This document shows, piece after piece, positions 42,508-50,482 of a DNA stretch of 64,000 bases. Source of the DNA: Methanosarcina sp. MTP4 (lineage in GTDB: Archaea > Halobacteriota > Methanosarcinia > Methanosarcinales > Methanosarcinaceae); NCBI RefSeq assembly GCF_000970045.1, contig NZ_CP009505.1, positions 1,798,001 to 1,862,000 on the forward strand. The letters run 5' to 3'. Each line of letters begins with the position of its first letter. Position 1 is the stretch's first letter. Position numbers and translations under genes: made by a program. The notes beneath the pieces are model-generated. The model was given only the letters and a program-made list of their open reading frames with translations. It did no database searches and was not told where the DNA came from.

Positions 42508-43242
42508 TCACTTTTCCTTATATTTCAAAACAAGATTCTTCAACTCAGAAATCTTGTCGGCTACAAGCTTCGGAACATTTGTTTCCATCTCATAAGTAGC
42601 AAGCATTGGAATTAGTGGAATGGCAACCTTCAGTTTCTGAGTTGTACTTAAAGGAGAATACAATTCATAGAGCACTTCATCGATCTTTTCTTTCATTTCA
42701 GGTATGTTGTCTTTGATCTCTTCCAGGTTCCTTTGGATCGTATCGAGATATTCCTGCGGATTTTGCAGTTCATCTACAGACTCTGTTAATCTGTCAACTG
42801 AAACCCTTAGTTCTTTAATCTCATTCAAAACTGGAGCTGTTTTTTCAGAAACCTGTATGTCTATAATTTGTGGAATAAGGTTATTGAGAAGAGTATACTG
42901 TTTCACTATGTCAGGTTCTCTTAGAATCCTATCAATTCGATTGAGGATTGAACTGTTTTCTTCAATTTTAGGAATGTATGATTTGAGAAGATTAACAAGG
43001 CTCTCAACTTGGATTTCAAGATATTCCTGACTCCCAATTTCCCATTTCTGAACCTCTCGACTGACAGCACATGCAATTTCTTCCGTATCAGTACCTTGAG
43101 ATTCCCGGCACGCGGTCTTTGCTCTCTCCTGGATTTCTTTGAGGGATAAATCTAAGGTTTTGCAAGACAACAGTATATTGAAATCTTTACATGATTTCTT
43201 TTTGCTACGGCATTTCCTGTGAATCTCTTCCTGATCCAGCAA
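42508..43242 (-). CDS. Shortened paralogue of the HEAT-repeat protein at 50483 (C-terminal helical domain)
   Basis: A 244-residue, largely helical protein with no HEAT repeats. Start MLDQEEIHRKCRSKKK at TTG 43242 mirrors MVDQEEIFNKC of the 935-residue protein, and the two upstream regions are alike. After 20 residues it jumps to the C-terminal domain: AKTACRESQGTDTEEIACAV and SREVQKWEIGSQE match the large protein nearly base for base over about 113 bp (43025-43140 against 51007-51120). A later coiled-coil stretch (LRVSVDRLTESVDELQ) and a hydrophobic patch KVAIPLIPMLATYEM follow. It looks like a deletion derivative, fused in frame. The role is unknown. Confidence 0.75.
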   Translation of the reverse strand: MLDQEEIHRKCRSKKKSCKDFNILLSCKTLDLSLKEIQERAKTACRESQGTDTEEIACAVSREVQKWEIGSQEYLEIQVESLVNLLKSYIPKIEENSSILNRIDRILREPDIVKQYTLLNNLIPQIIDIQVSEKTAPVLNEIKELRVSVDRLTESVDELQNPQEYLDTIQRNLEEIKDNIPEMKEKIDEVLYELYSPLSTTQKLKVAIPLIPMLATYEMETNVPKLVADKISELKNLVLKYKEK

Positions 43243-43378
43243 TTCCCTACACCATTATATCCTAACACCACAAAAATTATAAATCCTTCTTTTACCGGAG
43301 TTTCTAAGATCTTGAAAAATAAAGGCTCTTGGCTACGATAATTTGAAGTCTAATAAAAAATTAATTAAGTTAACGATT

Positions 43379-45016
43379 TCAACTTGGGATATACTTCCCA
43401 AGTTGAAGTTTTGTAAATATTTTTGCAGTTTCTTTGTTCATTTCTTCTATAACAAACTCTGCATTTTTCTCTTCTTTTGCACTATAGACAAGACTCATTC
43501 TTATCTTTTCGAGATTAGTGGCCAATTTTTGAATTGTCAGTTCAGGATCATCAATCAAATGGAGTAAATAATTGTGGAGCAGTAATCCCATTACACAAAG
43601 AAACACGTGTGCTCTTATCTTCACATCCTTCCTTACATATACAGGTTTTATCGGTATCAGTAACCTGTCCTTTAGCCACTTTATGTCCTCTTCAATCATA
43701 TTTCGGGAATCATACATTTCCACAATTTCTTTTGTTGCAAGGTTTTCCTTATCAGTAAATACAACAGTCTTTCCCATCCCTGAAAGAAACTCTTTCTCCC
43801 GACTTTCATTTAAACTGAAATTAAGTTGTAACTTCCCTTCATTTTCAATGACATTGTAATCAAAGAGTCCTCTATATTGCTTTGGTACCGTATCAACGAC
43901 CCGGTTCATAAGGCCTTTTGATGTCATTTTTCTTCCCCTTCCTTTGTGGTTAAGCCTTGATCTTAGTTCTTCGATTTTCTCCAGAATCATGACTCTTTTT
44001 GTTTCCCACTCATGCATCTGTTTTCTCCTGGTAATTTCACTGTACTTTATTGCTCCGGTGAAATTCTGTTCATACCATTTCCCCATAATACGATGAGCTT
44101 TAATGATATTGTTTTTTCCATTTTCCCATTCCTCTTCAAAGTCGGACAAAGGAATTTGAAACAAATCTTTACACATCGAAGAAGGTAGAGCCCCAACAAC
44201 ATGCATTTTATCCAGAACATGTTCTATGTTATCTATTGAGTTCATTCCCCTATCAAAAACGATAGTAATCTCATCAAGAGGAATCTCGATTTCTTCTACA
44301 CGTTTGCAAATGTTGTCAATTAAACCTGAAAACAAAGTTACATCAGGTATGTTTGCCGGGTAGGTAATTGTCTGAAAAGGAATGTTCTTGTTTGAAGTTG
44401 TTAAGCCAACACCTATCAGGTTCTTATCATACCGTTTATCCTTAGAGAACCCCTTTTTTGGGAGTTCCTCTCCATGCTCGATATGAGTGTAAAAGTTAGT
44501 CGTGTCAAATGTTAGTTTAGTTGGCCTTATTCCTTTTTGGATTAGTGTTCTGGAGACATCAATTTCGATTTTACGGATTGTTTCTTCATCCAATCTTTCC
44601 ATGTAGTTAAGGAAGTTCTGACTTGAGAGTTTATATGAGGGATTCCAGAAAAATTTGAGTAAACTTTCTTTGAAGTATTCATCAAGAACATTCCTGCTAA
44701 GGATATGTTCGGATCTTCCGATGATGATTAAAAGGAGATATTCTGCAGGCGTAAGGCCTTTTATGCTTTTTCTGTCAATGTGTTTGTTCATAGCTTCAAT
44801 GAGGCCTACTTCTTCAGCTGCCTTGAGTAAGGCAGCTGGTTTGCCAAAAGAGTAGGATGCTATTCTTGTTTCTTTTGTTTCCATTATGAGGTCATAAACT
44901 TGGTCAGCAGTCCCAACATACTTTTGAATTGTTTGGACAACTTTTCCATCAATTCGTTCATTCTTTATGACGTAAAGGTATTTGTGGCCCGATATAGTTT
45001 TAATCTTGAAGTGCAT
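43379..45016 (-). CDS. IS1634-family transposase (DDE, IS4 superfamily)
   Basis: A 545-residue DDE transposase. N-terminal features: YLYVIKNERIDGKVVQTIQK. Catalytic candidates: D in KLTFDTTNFYTH (about residue 170), D in TIVFDRGMNS (about 270) and the E of the YREK-like region MIEEDIKWLKDRLLI (about 450). Length and motif order fit the IS1634 group that is common in Methanosarcina. It ends in a hairpin that overlaps the last codons. The frame is intact, without stops. Confidence 0.9.
   Translation of the reverse strand: MHFKIKTISGHKYLYVIKNERIDGKVVQTIQKYVGTADQVYDLIMETKETRIASYSFGKPAALLKAAEEVGLIEAMNKHIDRKSIKGLTPAEYLLLIIIGRSEHILSRNVLDEYFKESLLKFFWNPSYKLSSQNFLNYMERLDEETIRKIEIDVSRTLIQKGIRPTKLTFDTTNFYTHIEHGEELPKKGFSKDKRYDKNLIGVGLTTSNKNIPFQTITYPANIPDVTLFSGLIDNICKRVEEIEIPLDEITIVFDRGMNSIDNIEHVLDKMHVVGALPSSMCKDLFQIPLSDFEEEWENGKNNIIKAHRIMGKWYEQNFTGAIKYSEITRRKQMHEWETKRVMILEKIEELRSRLNHKGRGRKMTSKGLMNRVVDTVPKQYRGLFDYNVIENEGKLQLNFSLNESREKEFLSGMGKTVVFTDKENLATKEIVEMYDSRNMIEEDIKWLKDRLLIPIKPVYVRKDVKIRAHVFLCVMGLLLHNYLLHLIDDPELTIQKLATNLEKIRMSLVYSAKEEKNAEFVIEEMNKETAKIFTKLQLGKYIPS
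43380..43405 (-). terminator. Perfect hairpin at the transposase 3' end
   Basis: CAACTTGGG-ATATACTT-CCCAAGTTG is a 9-bp perfect stem overlapping the transposase stop codon. It may terminate transcription or block read-through from neighbouring genes. Confidence 0.6.
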
Positions 45017-45254
45017 ATGTGTATTATACCCTACTTATTAATAAATTTTTCTAAAATATTAGTTTCTATTTCGAAAAAATAATGTATATTGATTGTTTTT
45101 TTTATCAATTCATATTACAGATCTGATAACAATTATTTAATTATAGTTAGACCCTACAGGAATGAAGCCGCAAGATATCGTTTTTAGTCACAAAGTATAA
45201 ACTCCGGTTTTAGCGTGCAAAGTTGGGTGTATCTTTTATTTTTCTGTTTTCAAG

Positions 45255-45745
45255 CAGTCATTAAGAAAAAGCCGGTCGTCTTCGCCGACCGGTGAGTACC
45301 TCGGTTATCTAAAATAAGCATGTTAACGAACGGTATTCTTAGATAATCATTATGATCTTCACTGTGGGGTGTTTTTTAGAATTAGTGAAGGGCTTTTCCG
45401 ACCCCATATCAATTAAAATATATTTTTGTTGTCGGAGGTCACTTCAATCTCCCCCGAATCCGCTTGCTCGAATTTGAGCGAACGAAAACCCGGCAACGTA
45501 CAGCTAAGAAGCAGCAGTTTCCAGCTCGTTCATTCCCCCTCTCCTCGCCCGACTCCTTCGGGGCTGCTTTTAGAAAATCAATATCTTTTTTGACGTGGGG
45601 TGTTTTTCCTTACTTATCGAGGGCTTTTACGACCCCAAATCAATTTAAATATATTTTTTCTGTCGGTGGTCACTTCAATCTAATCTCCCGAATCCGCTTG
45701 TCCGAATTTGAGCGATCGAACCTCCGGCAATACAGAGACTTAAAA
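45255..45745 (+). repeat. CCGGTC hairpin plus tandem AAAATATATTTTTT elements (copies 16 and 17)
   Basis: Hairpin GCCGGTCG...CGACCGG at 45271-45292 is preceded by TTTTCAAGCAGTCATTAAG, shared with 53392. Cores at about 45414 and 45650 carry the GGAGGTCACTTCAATC and GGTGGTCACTTCAATC variants. TAAGAAGCAGC and GGGCTGCTTTTAG lie between them. The second copy ends at the 3' end of the helicase gene. Confidence 0.8.
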
Positions 45746-45754
45746 AACATTCAT

Positions 45755-48700
45755 TTAATTAAGACTTAATTCTTGTTTTATCTTTGCAATTACGTTAGTT
45801 GGAGTTTCTCTAACTGCTTTTGCTGGTACTCTTAGAACTCTAAATCCTTGACCTTTTAGATATTCATCACGAATATTATCTTCTTTTATAGACACCATTG
45901 TTTGAGTAACTGGATATGAACTTCCTTGGATCTCAACGAAATCTTGATTTCCAAGAGTTCGGAAGTATAATATTTCGTCATCAACTTTGATATATCTGCG
46001 GCTTCCTTCAAATTTAACAGGATATTTTTTTCCATTGATCTCCGCGAAGTGGTGTTGCTTTCCATCAACTTCAATTACCAATTTTACGCCTCGAGATTTG
46101 TTGATAAGCATAAAATCAACTTCAATTCCACCAATTATTACGTGTACCTGTGGTGTAAAACCTTCTATTATCATCCAGCTAAAGAGCTCCAGTTCTTCCC
46201 TGCTTGTATCCCGCAAGAGCATGACTGTATCAACATAGTTAATGAGGTTGCCTACAATCCCACCACTATTTTTACAATACTTAAAATCTCCAACAACAAA
46301 AAGAGCTTCGCGTGCCCTTGTCATAGCTACATTAATGAGATTTGGAGAATTTGCAAATTTTATGGCTCCTTTTCTCATTCCCCCAGCAATAACTGGACTG
46401 AAAATTATAATATCTCGTTCGTCACCTTGAAATGCGTGTGCTGTGCCAACTGATATGTTATTTGTTAAATCCAATTCATTAAGCTTTTTTTGTATTTCTT
46501 TAATCTGTGCAGAAAAAGGAGATACAATGCCAATATTTAGGTGACTGAAATGATCCTTATTTTGAAACTCTTGTACCAATTCGCAGATGACTTTAATTTC
46601 GTTAGGATTTATCCAGCTTTTCCCACCACTACCTCTATCGCATACTCCTGAAACATTTATCCCAAAAATTCCAGATTTAGCTGATTGCGCATTATCCTGT
46701 AGCAGCTCTTTTTTAAGTCTCAAACGTTTCTGATAAATATAGTGATTTGAAAAACCAATTATCAGAGGATGACTTCGATAATGTTCTATAAGTGAAATTA
46801 TTTCTGCTCTACCACGTGGAAGACAATGCATTCCTATTTTAAACACATTATTATTGTTATGACCAAGTAAGTCTAACCACTTTGAAATTCCATGCTTAGA
46901 TGCAAGGGTCAGTTCTTTCCCGGCACTTATATTGGATATTGCAGGTAATTGATTTGTATCTCCTATTATCGCTATTCTTTTAGCACGATAAATTAGAGGG
47001 AGGATATTGGTAAGTGTACATTGAGATGCTTCATCAATTATAAGCAAATCAAATATTTCTGGTTGCATTGGAATTGACTGTGGGGAAAGAGCCGTTGTAG
47101 TCCAAACTGGTATTGCATTGAGTGCCTTTTGGTACTTTTCAGGCGAAAAACCCTTTGCCATGTTATGGTTTTTTCTGTAATGATCGTAAAGGCTTTCAAC
47201 GCTATCTAAAATTATTTTTTCTTTTTTAACCCTTTTTTCCCACCATTCTTTTGCACGAGTAAAAGATAATATTTCCAGTTCGGAATCAATTTTACTTATT
47301 TCTCCTTTTATTCGATCCGGATCAAAGTCAATAAAAAGTTCATTTAATTTATCGATTGGCCAGGAAGCGGTTGATTGTTTTATTAGTGGTAAAATGAAAG
47401 ATTTAATATGTTTTTTATCTATATGATCAGGGATTTTGTCCATGGCAATTGTTAGATATTTTATTGCCCAATCATAAGCATCTTTCATTTCTTTATTTTT
47501 GGCAAAAAGAGTTGTTTCAGAGTATTCTTTCCATTTCTTATCCAACTTATTACATTCTTCTAAGTGTTTCCATAAAAGATCGTTTTGCTGGGGAAGCAAT
47601 GTATTGTCTAGCTTTTCTATTGCAATCTGCGGTTTTTCATTCCACCAGGCGGAAATTCTAATTTTATCTGATGGGATTTGATCAATTAGTTTGGTGTATT
47701 CTTGAACTTTATTTTCCGCTTTTATGGCCCCATCCCATTCTGAAATCAAAGCATCAAATCTAATAGTGTTTAAAGAGCGTTGAGCAGATGTTATATTTTT
47801 TTGAGTAGGCCCGGAGATTAAAGACAACACTGTTTTGGTAAACTCTAATTCATTTGAATTCATCCAGGAATCAAGTACCTGAATGTTTACTAAGAGTCGT
47901 TGAAATTTCTGTGAGGCTTTTAATAACTCATGATTGAGTAAGTCAGATTTCTGTTTTGCTTTCCATGCTTCTGCAGCCTGAAAAGCTATCTTTTTCTTTA
48001 GTTCAATCTCCTTTATTAGTTTTAACAATGTTTCAGTATCTGTAATATCCACTTTTTGAGATAAATTAAGCTCTACAGCTTTACCTTGAAGAGATATGAA
48101 CTTAGTTTCAATTTCTTCCCAGATTGTTTTCTGAGGATCCCACTCTTTTTGAATCTCAATCCAGCTAAGGCTTTTGTCAATTGCTTCATTAAGCAATTCA
48201 CGTCCTTTTTGTTCACTCTCGCTAAAATTACTCCAGATCTCAATTGAATAATAGTTTCGGATTTCTTCTTCCGTCTTCTGGATTTGCTTTTTAGCTCTTT
48301 TCCTTTTAAATATGTTAGTTATACCGCCTGGGATTGAAGAAATATAAGCATACTCGTTTTTCCATTTTATGAGTTTATTTTCATCATGATTTGTACTTTC
48401 TGATAAACCTGCAGCTATAAGCTCGTTCCTTGTTTTATCAAGCTTTTTTCTGATCTCATTTATGCTTCTGAGCTGTTTAGAATAATCCGTTAATACTATT
48501 TGTATTTCTTTCATTAGTTCTTCTGCTTTATTCGTCCATTCAATAGCTTCTTTTTCTTCTTGCCATTCAAGGAATTCGTCTTTCATCTCAATTGGATTAA
48601 GGCATTCATCAACAAATTGATTGATTAGAGACTGATAATTTTTGAGCCACTTTTCAAATCTTTCCGGGCCCTGTTCCTTAATTACCCAATCAAAGTTGGT

Positions 48701-50209
48701 AAATAAATCTGGATCTACACAAAGTTTTTGTAGCTCTACATTTCTCTTCTTTGTGGCTATATCCAATTTATTTTTAATCTCAATTCTTTGTTGGGAATCA
48801 ATTTTAATTTGATATTTGCATCTGTTGATTCCGTCCATCCATTTTTGGAAGGGAATTGAAACTGTTTCAGTGAAAGATTCAGGAGATACATTATAGCCTA
48901 TTGAATTAATTTCAAGGGAGAATTTTTCTCTTTCTAGCTCGATTTCCGCTTTTTTATCAAGGAAATACGCATAAGATGTTAATGCTGATCTAAGAGCTTC
49001 GGTCACTTCTTGTGGTGTTTTTTTATTGAGAAATGTTTGCATCTCTTCTTTCTTAGAAACAAGTTCATCTATCCTTTTTTCAATTTCATTTAGTTCTGAG
49101 TGTTTCGTGCTTGCAGATACGTTGTTCAGAATCTTACTGAAAGCCTCGTCTATATTGCTTATATTTTTTCTTCCAGCACGTATTGCAATAGGGTATTCAC
49201 AGTCAAAATTTGAAAGTCTGTCAAATACGATATTTACTGCAGCGTTTGTTGTGCTTGAGAATAGTACACTGATATTGTTTGCCCATGCATTTAGAAGTAG
49301 AGATACAACAACCTGGCTTTTTCCGCATCCTGGAGGTCCACTTATGACGGTAATTGGCTTTGATTTCAGTATTTCAGATACCGCCATCTTTTGTGAATCA
49401 TTGAGAGGAACTATAGGGAGCAACTCAGATTCATTCACATTTTGACGTGAAGGCCAATAATCAAGTAATTTTAGGCCACCTATTACAGAAGGTTCATCTC
49501 TTAGTTGCTTTTCAAGTTCTGAATAATCTTGAAGAATATGATGTGTATATGGGGAACTGGTGGTAGGGGGAAGAAAAAATGCCCATGGATGATTTGTTAT
49601 TTTTAAATTTTCATTTTTAGTGGATGTCTTAGTGAATATTTTTTTAAGTTCTGGTACCAGATTAAATATTTCATTGAGGAGACATTGAGAAAGATTTTGT
49701 TCATCTTTATCAGAAAGAACATGTGCTTTTTCAATGATTTCTTGTGTAGTATCTTCAAGTGGTTTTTCTGATTCTATTTCATTTTCACTCAAAATTTCAT
49801 AGATTTTTGGAGATAAATTCCAACTTCCTTCACTAGGTAATATACGTATACATTCCTCATCCATTTCAAGTTCTACACTTCTGTAAAAGAGTGGATTTAA
49901 ATATTTTACAAATGAATTTTTATCCCATTTAGAATTTATCCAGCATGGACCACCAAGATACCCTTCTAAAGTACTTTTACTTGATATAAGTTCTAATAAT
50001 GGTTTACTTGTGATGGATTCGTATGGAATTTCCCAAGGACCGGCCATATCTTCAATTGGAAATTGATCAATAAGTGTCCAACGGTCAGAATTTAATTGGT
50101 TTTGGGTCCCCAATGGTAGACTAAAGAAATTATCCTGACTCATTTGAACAATTTCTTTATGAAATTGGATTACTTTTAACCATGGAATTTCTCTTTTTTT
50201 GCACACCAC
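45755..50209 (-). CDS. Large SF1 (Dna2/Nam7-like) helicase with C-terminal Vsr/DUF559-like nuclease domain
   Basis: A 1484-residue protein. Walker A ISGPPGCGKSQVVVSLL lies at about 288-304. A very long coiled-coil insertion (about 370-1000) separates it from Walker B LLIIDEASQCTLTNILPL (about 1056), IAIIGDTNQLPAISN, YRSHPLIIGFSN, SVGTAHAFQGDERDIIIFSP and LINVAMTRAREALFVVG. This is the COG1112 pattern. The C-terminus (about 1330-1480) has VDFMLINKSRGVKLVIEVDG then KQHH, and IRDEYLKGQGFRVLRV, like Vsr/DUF559 nucleases. The fusion recalls helicase-Vsr proteins such as Hhe reported in anti-phage screens; defence is inferred. GTG 50209 or ATG 50143 is the start. It is AT-rich compared with the core genes. 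Confidence 0.85.
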   Translation of the reverse strand: MVCKKREIPWLKVIQFHKEIVQMSQDNFFSLPLGTQNQLNSDRWTLIDQFPIEDMAGPWEIPYESITSKPLLELISSKSTLEGYLGGPCWINSKWDKNSFVKYLNPLFYRSVELEMDEECIRILPSEGSWNLSPKIYEILSENEIESEKPLEDTTQEIIEKAHVLSDKDEQNLSQCLLNEIFNLVPELKKIFTKTSTKNENLKITNHPWAFFLPPTTSSPYTHHILQDYSELEKQLRDEPSVIGGLKLLDYWPSRQNVNESELLPIVPLNDSQKMAVSEILKSKPITVISGPPGCGKSQVVVSLLLNAWANNISVLFSSTTNAAVNIVFDRLSNFDCEYPIAIRAGRKNISNIDEAFSKILNNVSASTKHSELNEIEKRIDELVSKKEEMQTFLNKKTPQEVTEALRSALTSYAYFLDKKAEIELEREKFSLEINSIGYNVSPESFTETVSIPFQKWMDGINRCKYQIKIDSQQRIEIKNKLDIATKKRNVELQKLCVDPDLFTNFDWVIKEQGPERFEKWLKNYQSLINQFVDECLNPIEMKDEFLEWQEEKEAIEWTNKAEELMKEIQIVLTDYSKQLRSINEIRKKLDKTRNELIAAGLSESTNHDENKLIKWKNEYAYISSIPGGITNIFKRKRAKKQIQKTEEEIRNYYSIEIWSNFSESEQKGRELLNEAIDKSLSWIEIQKEWDPQKTIWEEIETKFISLQGKAVELNLSQKVDITDTETLLKLIKEIELKKKIAFQAAEAWKAKQKSDLLNHELLKASQKFQRLLVNIQVLDSWMNSNELEFTKTVLSLISGPTQKNITSAQRSLNTIRFDALISEWDGAIKAENKVQEYTKLIDQIPSDKIRISAWWNEKPQIAIEKLDNTLLPQQNDLLWKHLEECNKLDKKWKEYSETTLFAKNKEMKDAYDWAIKYLTIAMDKIPDHIDKKHIKSFILPLIKQSTASWPIDKLNELFIDFDPDRIKGEISKIDSELEILSFTRAKEWWEKRVKKEKIILDSVESLYDHYRKNHNMAKGFSPEKYQKALNAIPVWTTTALSPQSIPMQPEIFDLLIIDEASQCTLTNILPLIYRAKRIAIIGDTNQLPAISNISAGKELTLASKHGISKWLDLLGHNNNNVFKIGMHCLPRGRAEIISLIEHYRSHPLIIGFSNHYIYQKRLRLKKELLQDNAQSAKSGIFGINVSGVCDRGSGGKSWINPNEIKVICELVQEFQNKDHFSHLNIGIVSPFSAQIKEIQKKLNELDLTNNISVGTAHAFQGDERDIIIFSPVIAGGMRKGAIKFANSPNLINVAMTRAREALFVVGDFKYCKNSGGIVGNLINYVDTVMLLRDTSREELELFSWMIIEGFTPQVHVIIGGIEVDFMLINKSRGVKLVIEVDGKQHHFAEINGKKYPVKFEGSRRYIKVDDEILYFRTLGNQDFVEIQGSSYPVTQTMVSIKEDNIRDEYLKGQGFRVLRVPAKAVRETPTNVIAKIKQELSLN

Positions 50210-50389
50210 TGTTAAAAATAGTCTCCAATGTATTTATGATTATTTGAGAGTGTTGGTAATGTCTGGAGTTTGTAGATAAAACACAATAATTGAACTTTAA
50301 CTCCAAAAATCTTCACCATATGGAATTATTGGATTTACTAACAATGATAAAATGGTCGAATTTTGGGTGATTATGAAGTTTTTTGACTA

Positions 50390-50475
50390 CATAAATATTA
50401 AAATATATTTTTTCTGTCGGCGGGCTGCTTCAATCTAAACCCCCTGAAACCTTTTGCTCGAATTTCCCCCTAATC
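50390..50475 (+). repeat. AAAATATATTTTTT dispersed element (copy 18, head only)
   Basis: TATTAAAATATATTTTTTCTG then TCGGCGGGCTGCTTCAATCT, between the 5' end of the helicase gene and the 3' end of the HEAT gene. It is the rightmost member of the family. Confidence 0.75.
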
Positions 50476-50482
50476 GATAGTT

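Larger units (their letters stand above)
43348..45152 (-). mobile_element. IS1634-family-like insertion sequence
   Basis: About 1805 bp with one transposase gene. Imperfect terminal inverted repeats: GTCTAATAAAAAATTAATTA at the left end and, on the minus strand, GTCTAACTATAATTAAATAA at the right end. Flanking bases (AATTTGAA and CCTACAGG) do not show a clear target duplication. The transposase is full length, so the element may be active. Confidence 0.7.

Noticed and set aside
25200-50475. Integron-like gene-cassette array
   Set aside because: Same-orientation repeats between small genes suggested it, but there is no integrase, the units lack the paired RYYYAAC/GTTRRRY boxes of attC sites, and several genes point against the repeats.
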